In this document: positions 1 through 5,679 of the stretch, in pieces
Layout of the letters: each line of letters opens with the position of its first letter
Numbering within the stretch: the first letter of the stretch is position 1
DNA from: Flavobacteriales bacterium
GTDB lineage: Bacteria > Bacteroidota > Bacteroidia > Flavobacteriales > BACL11
DNA length: 5,679 nucleotides
Direction: 5' to 3'
Assembly (NCBI GenBank): GCA_002715885.1
Contig: PBAG01000033.1
Span: forward strand, 16,690-22,368
Program-made: the position numbers and the translations under genes
The notes under the pieces: generated by a model
Database searches by the model: none
What the model saw: the letters and a program-made list of their open reading frames with translations, nothing else
Told to the model about the DNA's origin: nothing

Positions 1-201
1 AAATTTAAGGGAGGGCCTGTAGGATTAACTACTATAGCAACAGCTGTAGGAGAGCAGGCAGGTACAATTGAAGAGGTTTATGAGCCATTTTTAATCAAAG
101 AGGGGTACTTAATGCGAACTCCTCGTGGTAGACAGGCAACCGATTTGGCATTTAAGCATTTGGGTAGAGTAAAGCAGACTAATCAGGGTAATTTATTCTA
201 A
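1..201 (+). CDS. ruvB: RuvB Holliday junction branch migration helicase, C-terminal fragment
   Basis: The frame is open from base 1 and ends with TAA at 199-201, giving the last 66 residues of RuvB; the start lies outside the window. RuvB is the AAA+ ring ATPase that, with RuvA, drives branch migration of Holliday junctions in the cytoplasm. What remains is the C-terminal winged-helix DNA-binding domain. It shows the family's conserved blocks: [15 protein letters not shown], then [16 protein letters not shown], then the near-invariant RTPRGRQAT followed by a F-K-H-L segment. The ATPase motifs (Walker A/B, sensor residues) are upstream and not visible. The short tail after H-L-G ([11 protein letters not shown]) is variable in the family. 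The gene converges on the small minus-strand gene, and the two overlap by 4 bp at their stops. The identification is secure from the motif run alone. Confidence 0.97.
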   Translation, partial: KFKGGPVGLTTIATAVGEQAGTIEEVYEPFLIKEGYLMRTPRGRQATDLAFKHLGRVKQTNQGNLF

Positions 202-383
202 GATATAGAATCGAAAACCTCTGTAATAATTTGTTTATATTGAGTAAAGGCTGATAATGTCCAAATCTTTAGATTAGATAATTCTTTTTTTGTCAACCAC
301 TTTGTAGATTTTCTTAATTCTTTTTTGAAGAGATCAGCATCAAAACTAACTTTCTCTAAAATGGATTTATAAAATTTTAGCAT
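198..383 (-). CDS. Small conserved hypothetical protein (61 aa), cytoplasmic
   Basis: This is a 61-residue protein with ATG at 383-381 and TAG at 200-198. It has no signal peptide or membrane segment and is rich in Lys, Leu and Phe. Its pattern, LEKVSFD, then [11 protein letters not shown], and E-L-x-x-L-K-x-W, looks like a compact helical protein. It resembles short uncharacterised proteins I recall from Bacteroidota that share the LEKVSFD..LF.KEL.K core; that is memory, not a search. No function is known to me. The stop overlaps the ruvB stop on the other strand by 4 bp. It lies 61 bp downstream of the envelope operon on the same strand, so it could be read through from it or have its own promoter. 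The main doubt is that a short AT-rich frame could be open by chance, but the regular amphipathic composition and the clean fit between neighbours favour a real gene. Confidence 0.7.
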   Translation of the reverse strand: MLKFYKSILEKVSFDADLFKKELRKSTKWLTKKELSNLKIWTLSAFTQYKQIITEVFDSIS

Positions 384-444
384 TATTTCTTTTTACATTT
401 AAATAACAACAAATAGATTATTTTATTGTGTTAGTATTTGAAAA
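384..444. other. Short AT-rich intergenic spacer
   Basis: This 61 bp gap separates the last operon gene from the small 61-aa gene. It is almost entirely A and T. On the minus strand it holds a TCTATTTG octamer (plus positions 410-417), which matches the Bacteroidota TAnnTTTG -7 box except at the second base and lies 27 bp before the downstream start codon. It also holds an imperfect 8-bp AT stem (406-429) with no clean T-tract after it. Neither is strong enough to call as a promoter or a terminator, so whether the small gene is a separate transcription unit is undecided. Confidence 0.5.
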
Positions 445-1032
445 CTAAAGTTTGTAGCTAATAATAAAGTTTAGACCGGTATTATATTTCCCTTTATTTA
501 ATCTATAAGTTTGTCCTGAAGCGTGATTTGCAATTGGAATAATAGAATTAGATAATCTTGTACAAAGGGACATTTTTTCGTTTAGCTTATATGCAATTCC
601 TCCAATTGCTCCAAACTCATAATCACTAAATTCAATTTGATTTTCCAAAATCCCATAAATATCTTTGTAATATCCATCAATTAGTGCTGATATGTGAATT
701 CCAAAATCAAAGTTTATTTTTTCTGAACTTTTTAGAATTAGAATCAAAGGAATTTCAATGTACTCTAAATTAATTTCTGCAATTAGATTTTCTACTTTTG
801 GATTCGAACTTCCTTTTTGTATATACATCATTTCAATTTGTAAAGCTAAAGATTGTGAGATATCTCTATTTACAAATCCTCCTATAATTAAACCTGCTTT
901 ATTATAACCTGCAAGATTGTCACCCGAAACTTGTGTGGTGCTTAGCCCGGACAAAATTCCAGCATTAAATTCTTGTGCACTACTATTAAACTGAAAAATA
1001 AAAAGTATAATTAAAAAAAATATTTTTTTCAT
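445..1032 (-). CDS. PorT-like small outer-membrane beta-barrel protein
   Basis: This 195-residue protein has a signal peptide at residues 1-20 (basic K2-K3, hydrophobic core, N-S-S-A-Q end). The mature part has the alternating pattern and turns of the small eight-strand barrel family common in Bacteroidota (PorT-like, outer membrane beta-barrel domain). Typical blocks are an early G-x-x-S-G-L-S-T-T-x-V-S-G-D, then NKAGLIIGGFVN near 44-55, E-M-M-Y-I-Q-K-G-S at 67-75, LEYIEIPLIL at 89-98, and a C-terminal strand ending in aromatic/hydrophobic residues (FIISYKL). Length is usual for the family. The start ATG shares a base with the TAA of the preceding gene (TAATG), which points to translational coupling. 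It should sit in the outer membrane. Many proteins of this fold are called porin family, but nothing here shows a pore or substrate. There is one cysteine (C157), in a predicted strand. Confidence 0.88.
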   Translation of the reverse strand: MKKIFFLIILFIFQFNSSAQEFNAGILSGLSTTQVSGDNLAGYNKAGLIIGGFVNRDISQSLALQIEMMYIQKGSSNPKVENLIAEINLEYIEIPLILILKSSEKINFDFGIHISALIDGYYKDIYGILENQIEFSDYEFGAIGGIAYKLNEKMSLCTRLSNSIIPIANHASGQTYRLNKGKYNTGLNFIISYKL

Positions 1033-2027
1033 TATCTCAGACTTAGTCCCAAACCAACAGTTGTTACTGGATATTTGCTAAATGTATGATTAGCATGAAT
1101 AGCAATTACAGCTAAATTTAATCTTATACCAATGTTTGCCCTATACTCTCTGTTATTTTCAAACTTCATCTCAATTGGAAGATCTATTTCTAGTTCATTT
1201 AGATTAAAGCTTTCAGAATTACTAATGTTTTCACCTGCAGTGAATGTAGTAGTTGAAAAATTATATCCAACGCTAGTGTATCCAGTGAGCATTAAAATTT
1301 TTCTTGAAAAAATGATATTGAAGTTAGTAGCTTGAACATCAATATTTACACTTTGGTCAAGAATAGATAGTTCAGAATTTAGTTGTGTATGTCCCGCTTG
1401 TAAAGATAGGCTCATAGGAATTGCATTTCCAATAACTGGAATCCATTGTAGAAGATCATGTTTAAACCCAACTCCCCACATTGAAATTTCCCCATTGCTA
1501 AAAAAGCCAAAGTCATATTTGTAATTTGGAATAAGTCTGCCATTTAGTTCTGTTTTTTTGAAAATTCCTAACCCAAAGTTAAAATTTGGTAGAGCTAGTA
1601 ACGGAATTGGGTTTGATTGATTAGGTAATTTAAATTCATCATCTTTATAGTTTACTATTGCTCCATTACCTTTGCCAATAATAGTAGGACTTGATGAACT
1701 TGAAGAAGAAAAGTTACTTATTGAATTAGGATCAAAAGTTTTATTTTCATCTGAGAAGCTTAGTAAACTAATTGTGAATGTAGCATCAAAGCCTAAAAGC
1801 CGGTGTGGTTTAGCAGAGTTGTACCAGCCATTATTAGTAATTGCACCCAATCCGTTGCCAAGAGGATTTAAATACTCTTGCAAAAATGCTTGTGCATCAT
1901 TTATATTATCAATGTTTACCTGTGAGTATGAATTTTTATAAAGAAATGATAAAAGAATTATTAGATAAAATCTTTTTTTTAAAACTATTTTAAAAAAGTG
2001 ACTTTTCTTCAACTTGTAAAATTTCAT
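1032..2027 (-). CDS. DUF6588-like exported protein, probable outer-membrane barrel
   Basis: This protein has 331 residues from the ATG at 2027-2025; an ATG five codons upstream (2042) would give 336. The body resembles the Bacteroidota DUF6588 family as I remember it: a short helical lead (D-A-Q-A-F-L-Q-E-Y-L-N-P-L-G), the NNGWYNSAKPH block, GFDATFTIS, a Ser/Pro-rich stretch followed by T-I-I-G-K-G-N-G-A, MWGVGFKHDLLQWIP, and then alternating strands to a GLGLSLR end. The function of the family is unknown to me; the strand pattern suggests a barrel in the outer membrane. The hydrophobic signal core (FYLIILLSFLY, ending N-S-Y-S-Q) comes after an unusually long basic N-region of about 19 residues. 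The start lies 38 bp inside the preceding Omp28-like gene, with no Shine-Dalgarno. No ATG lies nearer to the signal core, so the true start may be this ATG, the one at 2042, or a non-ATG codon such as TTG at 2012. The protein has a run of seven serines and no cysteine. Confidence 0.82.
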   Translation of the reverse strand: MKFYKLKKSHFFKIVLKKRFYLIILLSFLYKNSYSQVNIDNINDAQAFLQEYLNPLGNGLGAITNNGWYNSAKPHRLLGFDATFTISLLSFSDENKTFDPNSISNFSSSSSSSPTIIGKGNGAIVNYKDDEFKLPNQSNPIPLLALPNFNFGLGIFKKTELNGRLIPNYKYDFGFFSNGEISMWGVGFKHDLLQWIPVIGNAIPMSLSLQAGHTQLNSELSILDQSVNIDVQATNFNIIFSRKILMLTGYTSVGYNFSTTTFTAGENISNSESFNLNELEIDLPIEMKFENNREYRANIGIRLNLAVIAIHANHTFSKYPVTTVGLGLSLR

Positions 2028-2919
2028 AATTAGATATATCATATATATATGCTAAAACATACAAATTACTTAAATCCCAGCCACCAGAGTTCCCATTTCC
2101 GAGGGTTAGAGTATTTTCTGAATGTTCGATATTGAAATCCTCTAAATCACTAATTACAATTGTGTAAGCATTTGAAAAACTATCGCCAATATTTATTTCT
2201 TCAGATGATAAGTCATCTCCCCATGTAGGAGTTAAAAATGATCTTAAAACATGTTTGTGAGTGTATGTTGGATTATCAATATCTCCGTCCTTTTGCCAAT
2301 TTGTTATATTATTTTCAGTGATGCAAACTACAAGTTTGTGATTGTTCTGTACATTAGAAACTGCTTCTGAATTAATGATGATGTCGAACTGGTCAGAAGG
2401 CATATTGGAATTTTGGATAACTTCTATATCAATTCCAAACTTTACTTCCTTGTCTAGCTCATCAGCTACGATGGATGACCACTGTCCAAAATCTTTTCTA
2501 TGATCACCACTACTATTATAATCGGATCTATTTATCATTCCTTTTGGAAGCCCATTTTCACTAACTTCAAAAAAAACATCTAACTCTTCACCCCACATAG
2601 TTCTAAAGTCATAAATAAATTTATCATCAGGATTAGATACTGGATCTATTGGATAGGATCTGGCAAAAGTTGTTCCAGAGTGAATTGCAAGTCCGATAAT
2701 TTGCGACCCATAAACTGATTGAATAGCCTCTAATTCACTAGCTGCATCAGGACAATTTTTACACAGATGTCCAGTGAAATCTTCAATTAAAATATTTTTA
2801 ACATAATTATTAGTTGTTGTATCTATTGGATTTACAGAATCGCTCATATACGGTCCTTCAATAACTTCACAAGAACTAAATATAAAGGCAAAAACTATAA
2901 TTGGAATAAATTTTCTCAT
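1990..2919 (-). CDS. Omp28-like outer-membrane lipoprotein with thioredoxin-type CxxC
   Basis: This 309-residue protein starts with a lipoprotein signal: R2-K3, a hydrophobic stretch, and a lipobox F-S-S-C with the lipidated Cys at 17. After a short Asn/Thr linker comes the hallmark of Omp28-related proteins, residues 43-57: ILIEDFTGHLCKNCP, a thioredoxin-like first strand and helix with C53-K-N-C56. A second strand and loop follow (IIGLAIHSG, 74-82). The C-terminal half is a beta-rich region with LVVCITENNITNWQKDG and ends NYEILQVEEKSLF, the usual closing strand of the family, so the C-terminus is intact. The family is an exported Bacteroidota group first described as a Porphyromonas outer-membrane antigen. 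A redox role is inferred from the CxxC and from the TlpA-like gene in the same operon. It starts 2 bp after the DUF6029-like gene, and its last 38 bases overlap the next gene in another frame. Confidence 0.9.
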   Translation of the reverse strand: MRKFIPIIVFAFIFSSCEVIEGPYMSDSVNPIDTTTNNYVKNILIEDFTGHLCKNCPDAASELEAIQSVYGSQIIGLAIHSGTTFARSYPIDPVSNPDDKFIYDFRTMWGEELDVFFEVSENGLPKGMINRSDYNSSGDHRKDFGQWSSIVADELDKEVKFGIDIEVIQNSNMPSDQFDIIINSEAVSNVQNNHKLVVCITENNITNWQKDGDIDNPTYTHKHVLRSFLTPTWGDDLSSEEINIGDSFSNAYTIVISDLEDFNIEHSENTLTLGNGNSGGWDLSNLYVLAYIYDISNYEILQVEEKSLF

Positions 2920-2921
2920 AA

Positions 2922-4571
2922 TTAAAAACTTGATGTTATGCTTAAATTAAGACCGTTTGATGAAGGAACTAACTTGCAAACTCCTCCAACACAAAAGATT
3001 CCTTCACGTTTTTTTCCATACCCTATTTCAAATCGAGTTGACCCTTTTAAATAACCGATATTAATATTGGTATAATGTAATCTTTTGCTTTCGTTTTCAT
3101 TTCCGTAATTGTACATGTCTTGAAATGCAAAGAACCAATTTGGTGATATGGTATATTCAACTAAGCCCATGAGCCAATCGCCTTCCTCATCATTTGTAGC
3201 AGTTTCCAATTGCTTTGCAAACAGAGCTTGGGTTTCAAATCTAATAGTATGTCCTTTTTTTATTTTATAGCTTAAGTCTAAAACAGCTATTGTAGAATTT
3301 ATAGTTCCATACTCTCCAGGAGTTTTACCCTCAAGAAAATCTTTATTATATGTTTGATTTGCAAAAACTGCATTGTAGCTTATTTGTTTATTTATTTTTT
3401 TATTAATCTCCAAGTTAATGTCGGAGAAATATAGCTCCTGACTGAAGTCAAATAGTTTAGGAGAAAAGTCAATATTATCGTTCAACATTGAGTTGCCTCC
3501 TTCAAGACCATTTATTCTTGAGAAGTTAAAATTAACTTTTGTTCCATATTTTCCACCAAGAGGAGTTCCTTTTTTAAATTTATAAAAAACATCTAATTGG
3601 ATACCTAACTCACCCATTGCTTGTGTTGCACAAGGATAAATAGCCAATAGAGTATAAGCATGAGGCTTACTTAGGGTTGGAATATAGTTCATTATATAGG
3701 CCTTACCAGTTCTTTCTCTTTCGGAGAGAAATAGCATGTTGTCAACTCTATGCATTTCAGCTGTTACTCCAAAACCTCTTTGTGAGTAGGTTATACTACT
3801 TGTGAATGCGTTTCCACTTGCATAGTTCATTTCGCTTTCTTGTAAAGAATTGATAGGGTCATTTATTTTATGTGCATATTCACCAAAATAATTCCATCCA
3901 CCGCTTATTATATTTAATCTACCAGAATATGCTGCTACATTTTGAGGTATTTCAAAGATAGGATTACTTCTTTCTTCATATCTACTTATGAAACTACTTC
4001 CAATTATATATTTTGTTTCATTTTCAAAGTTGAAACTTTCGTTAATATCTACTTCTAAATCCGCACCTCTAAATATCCCTTCAGCATATGTAAAATATGT
4101 TCGACTTTTACCAACAAAACTTTTTATATTAATTCCTTTTCCCAGTTTGTATTTAAGTCTAATTCCGTCCATTGAATTATCAATTCCCAAACCTTTTTCT
4201 TCATAACTCCTAAATATTAGCCCACTACCAAACTGCTCATAAAAGTTACCAGCAGTTATTTCAAGACCATCAATTGTGTAAGTTGCAAATCTATACGGAA
4301 TTCCATTACCTCTAAATTCACTATCATAATCTAGTAATGCGTTTAAATAGCTTTCATACCTTAATCCAATAGTTAAATTTTTATTTGAATAAAGAAGGTT
4401 TAAAAATGCGTTATTTAAAATAACTTCGTCAGCAGCTTGAGCATTAATCGCCTCGTCTTCAACATAGCTTTGAAGGTTGAGGGAGAAATCTCCACTTATT
4501 TGGCCAGAATTTTGTGAATATGAAGAAAGTGCAAAAAAAGTTAATAGAAAAATAACAAATCTAATTTTCAT
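2922..4571 (-). CDS. DUF6029-like protein, probable large outer-membrane beta-barrel
   Basis: This protein has 549 residues from the ATG at 4571-4569. That start was chosen over an in-frame ATG at 4625 because it begins a textbook signal peptide (MKIRFVIFLLTFFALSSYSQ) and sits 1 bp after the tlpA-like stop; the longer form would overlap that gene by 53 bp. The sequence matches the Bacteroidota DUF6029 family as I recall it: an early ISGDFSLNLQSY, then GNFYEQFGSGLIFRSYEEKG and LGIDNSMDGIRLKY (108-141), a Y-P-C-A-T-Q-A-M-G-E block (313-321), and a C-terminal CVGGVCKLVPSSNG before a final strand ending in Phe (SITSSF). The alternating polar/hydrophobic strands and terminal Phe suit an outer-membrane barrel; its biochemical role is unknown. 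The three cysteines are C314, C527 and C532; the last two could form a disulfide. It lies between two thioredoxin-fold genes. Confidence 0.85.
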   Translation of the reverse strand: MKIRFVIFLLTFFALSSYSQNSGQISGDFSLNLQSYVEDEAINAQAADEVILNNAFLNLLYSNKNLTIGLRYESYLNALLDYDSEFRGNGIPYRFATYTIDGLEITAGNFYEQFGSGLIFRSYEEKGLGIDNSMDGIRLKYKLGKGINIKSFVGKSRTYFTYAEGIFRGADLEVDINESFNFENETKYIIGSSFISRYEERSNPIFEIPQNVAAYSGRLNIISGGWNYFGEYAHKINDPINSLQESEMNYASGNAFTSSITYSQRGFGVTAEMHRVDNMLFLSERERTGKAYIMNYIPTLSKPHAYTLLAIYPCATQAMGELGIQLDVFYKFKKGTPLGGKYGTKVNFNFSRINGLEGGNSMLNDNIDFSPKLFDFSQELYFSDINLEINKKINKQISYNAVFANQTYNKDFLEGKTPGEYGTINSTIAVLDLSYKIKKGHTIRFETQALFAKQLETATNDEEGDWLMGLVEYTISPNWFFAFQDMYNYGNENESKRLHYTNINIGYLKGSTRFEIGYGKKREGIFCVGGVCKLVPSSNGLNLSITSSF

Positions 4572-4572
4572 A

Positions 4573-5067
4573 TTATTTCGAAACAAGGTTTTGTATTTCT
4601 TCAAATAATTTTTCTTCATCCCCATCTATGTACCCTTTATGGTTCCAAACAATCTTACCATTTCCATTTATCAAAAAAGTATGTGGCACAGTAGAGACAC
4701 CCATTGCTCTTTTTAAATCAGAATTCTGATCTAGATAAATTTCATATTCCCAATCAGAAGAATTAACATACGGAGCTACTTTAGACATTGATCTACTGTC
4801 GTCAATTGAGATTGCAATTAATTTTACACCTGTCTCATCTTGCCAATCTTCATACACTTCAGCTATTGCATTTAACTCTTTCTTGCAAGGTTTACACCAA
4901 GTAGCCCAAAAGCTCATAACCATGGGGCTTCCTTCATTATCTAAATCTTGTATGTTGAATGTTTTTCCTTTTAGAGTTTTTACTTCAATGTTTGGTAAAG
5001 ATTTTTCCTGAGCATTTGTATTTGCTATTAAAAATAAGGTAGAAAAAATAATAAGTGCTTTTTTCAT
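4573..5067 (-). CDS. TlpA-like periplasmic thioredoxin-family disulfide oxidoreductase
   Basis: This 164-residue protein has a cleavable signal peptide at 1-20 (K2-K3, hydrophobic core, N-T-N-A-Q end), so the mature thioredoxin fold acts outside the cytoplasmic membrane. The TlpA/ResA-type features are all present: the lead strand LPNIEVKTLKGKTFNIQDL (24-42), the active site FWATWCKPCKKE with C58-K-P-C61, the second strand VKLIAISIDD (81-90), the cis-proline loop GVSTVPHTF with P128, and the closing strand GKIVWNHKGY. There are no other cysteines. The family usually reduces disulfides in specific exported proteins, for example during cytochrome c or metal-centre maturation; the substrate here is not shown. 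It is the first gene of the five-gene operon: a probable promoter box lies 20 bp before its ATG, and the DUF6029-like gene starts 1 bp after its stop. The ATG fits the signal peptide with no competing start. Confidence 0.93.
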   Translation of the reverse strand: MKKALIIFSTLFLIANTNAQEKSLPNIEVKTLKGKTFNIQDLDNEGSPMVMSFWATWCKPCKKELNAIAEVYEDWQDETGVKLIAISIDDSRSMSKVAPYVNSSDWEYEIYLDQNSDLKRAMGVSTVPHTFLINGNGKIVWNHKGYIDGDEEKLFEEIQNLVSK

Positions 5068-5087
5068 TTTTATATGAATTAGTGAAA

Positions 5088-5095
5088 CAAATTTA
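5088..5095 (-). promoter_or_regulatory. Probable Bacteroidota-type promoter -7 box for the envelope operon
   Basis: Read on the minus strand this is TAAATTTG, a full match to the TAnnTTTG -7 consensus of Bacteroidota primary sigma factors. It ends 20 bp before the ATG of the tlpA-like gene, which would give a short 5' leader. The -33 region falls in the T-rich arm that follows the upstream terminator (TTTTTTATTATTT) and has no clear TTG-type element at 17-19 bp, so the call rests on the -7 box and its position. Confidence 0.55.
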
Positions 5096-5110
5096 CAAAA
5101 CTTAAATAAT

Positions 5111-5139
5111 AAAAAACCCTAGCATTGCTAGGGCTTTTT
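5111..5139 (-). terminator. Intrinsic terminator of the T9SS cargo gene
   Basis: On the minus strand a perfect 7-bp GC-rich stem, CCCTAGC / GCTAGGG (5133-5127 with 5123-5117), closes a 3-base loop and is followed at once by six T residues (5116-5111) and then more T/A. It starts 27 bp after the stop of the secreted-protein gene. A-rich bases precede the stem on this strand, so the structure would also work in the other direction (GGGC then TTTTT), although no plus-strand gene reads into it. Confidence 0.92.
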
Positions 5140-5160
5140 AGTTGTTTAGTGTTACAATAA

Positions 5161-5679
5161 TTATCTAGCAACAGTAACTTTTTTCTTAATTACTGAATCG
5201 CTAGTTAAGATGTTTACATAGTATGAGCCATTTGCTAAAGCAGAAATATTCACTTCTGTTTTATTGTCAGAAGCAAAAACAAGTTTACCAAAAACATCAT
5301 ATATCTCTACGCTTTCAAAGTTTCCATCAATGTTTAGTACATTTTGAGCTGGATTTGGATATAATGCAAACTCAGGTGTATTATTTTCCCCAATTGAAAC
5401 TGAACCACATGGATTCGAAGCATCATCAATACATTCTTGCTCAGTGTTATAATCACCTAGCCCTGCAGTTCCTATGTCAATACATCCTTGTACTGGGTCA
5501 CATTTCCAAGTTGGACCAACATAACATCCTGTTGTTGGATCGGATTCACACTGAGATTCAGTCATATACTGACCAAGTCCAGGTGTTCCTTCAACGCAAC
5601 CAAAAGGAGAGCACTCCCAAGCTGGACCAGATGCTGCACCAGTTGAAAAAGCTGTAGGTAATGCAGAGAAATTTTGGAG
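5161..5679 (-). CDS. T9SS-secreted protein with Cys-rich tandem repeats, C-terminal fragment
   Basis: The frame stays open from the right edge of the window to the TAG at 5163-5161, giving 172 visible residues; the N-terminus is beyond 5679, and the internal ATG at 5565 is not the start. A Ser/Ala/Thr linker (LQNFSALPTAFSTGAAS) leads into two cysteine-rich repeats, then a short linker, and from about visible residue 104 a type IX secretion sorting domain. That domain shows its usual blocks: F-A-L-Y-P-N-P-A-Q-N, then SVEIYDVFGKLV, then LANGSYYVNI, and a basic end KKKVTVAR. Proteins with this tail cross the outer membrane through the T9SS and are released or anchored on the cell surface. The catalytic or binding part of this protein lies outside the window, so its function cannot be stated. 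Its own terminator follows, which separates it from the TlpA-led operon. Confidence 0.93.
   Translation of the reverse strand, partial: LQNFSALPTAFSTGAASGPAWECSPFGCVEGTPGLGQYMTESQCESDPTTGCYVGPTWKCDPVQGCIDIGTAGLGDYNTEQECIDDASNPCGSVSIGENNTPEFALYPNPAQNVLNIDGNFESVEIYDVFGKLVFASDNKTEVNISALANGSYYVNILTSDSVIKKKVTVAR
5407..5628 (-). repeat. Two tandem Cys-rich protein repeats (about 37 aa each) in the T9SS cargo
   Basis: Unit 1 is at 5628-5524 and unit 2 at 5517-5407, with a period of 111 bp (37 residues). The shared pattern is GPxWxCxP, GC, GTxGLGxY, TE, C, D and a final C; about 18 of 35 aligned residues are identical by eye. Each unit has four cysteines at matching places, eight in all, which suggests small disulfide-bonded modules. 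The DNA of the two units has drifted more than the protein, so this is an old duplication kept by selection, not a recent one. More units may lie beyond the window edge, although the 17 visible residues before unit 1 look like linker. Confidence 0.88.

Noticed and set aside
410..417. TCTATTTG on the minus strand as a promoter box for the 61-aa gene
   Set aside because: The second base of the TAnnTTTG consensus does not match and no -33 element is visible; one near-match in such AT-rich DNA is weak.
406..429. Imperfect AT-only stem-loop after the PorT-like gene, considered as an operon terminator
   Set aside because: The stem has no G-C core, includes a G-T pair, has an 8-base loop and is not followed by a clean T-run; AT-rich spacers give such stems by chance.
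1684..1712. Run of seven serines in the DUF6588-like protein as a slippage-prone repeat
   Set aside because: The serine codons are mixed (TCT, TCA, AGT and similar), so it is not a DNA microsatellite, and a Ser-rich stretch here is usual for the family as I recall it.
1132..1941. Plus-strand open frames at 1132-1335 and 1672-1941
   Set aside because: Both lie opposite the DUF6588-like gene, have no family features and reflect the low-complexity Ser/Asn codons of the real gene.
2031..2050. Alternating AT tract (atatat) as a possible origin or regulatory palindrome
   Set aside because: It codes for Tyr-Ile-Tyr-Asp-Ile in the Omp28-like protein at a place where the family has such residues; codon bias explains it.
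3988..4206. Plus-strand open frame of 72 residues
   Set aside because: It is antisense to the DUF6029-like gene, rich in Leu/Ser/Pro as expected for a shadow frame, with no recognisable motif.
5223..5657. Plus-strand open frame of 144 residues rich in Gln, His and Leu
   Set aside because: It is antisense to the T9SS cargo gene, whose sorting domain and repeats are unmistakable; the composition comes from reading those codons backwards.

Overview
The window comes from an AT-rich Bacteroidota genome, most likely a marine flavobacterium-like lineage. The evidence is a type IX secretion (T9SS) C-terminal sorting domain, Bacteroidota-specific envelope families (Omp28-like lipoprotein, DUF6029-like and DUF6588-like proteins, PorT-like small beta-barrel), signal peptides ending in S-x-S-Q or N-A-Q, a TAnnTTTG-type promoter box, and a lack of clear Shine-Dalgarno sites.

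Layout. Bases 1-201 (+) are the 3' end of ruvB, the Holliday-junction helicase motor. It converges on a small minus-strand gene (198-383), and the two stop codons interlock. Bases 445-5067 are a tightly packed minus-strand operon, read from right to left: a TlpA-like periplasmic thioredoxin (5067-4573), a large DUF6029-like protein, probably an outer-membrane barrel (4571-2922), an Omp28-like lipoprotein with a thioredoxin-type CxxC (2919-1990), a DUF6588-like envelope protein (2027-1032) and a small PorT-like beta-barrel protein (1032-445). Junctions are 1 bp, 2 bp, a 38 bp overlap and a 1 bp overlap, so the five are almost certainly co-transcribed. A likely promoter box lies just upstream of the tlpA-like gene (5088-5095). 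Next to it is a clear intrinsic terminator (5111-5139) closing the upstream gene. That gene (5161 to beyond 5679, minus) is the 3' part of a T9SS cargo protein with two tandem cysteine-rich repeats before the sorting domain.

How the parts may work together. Every product of the operon is predicted to be exported: two thioredoxin-fold proteins (one periplasmic, one lipid-anchored) and three probable outer-membrane proteins. This suggests an envelope redox or outer-membrane assembly module, but the sequence does not show its substrate. The neighbouring secreted protein carries eight cysteines in its repeats and would need disulfide formation, but it is a separate transcription unit and a functional link is only a guess. 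I see no mobile elements, CRISPR arrays, tRNAs or rRNAs. The only noncoding stretches are 384-444 and 5068-5160.
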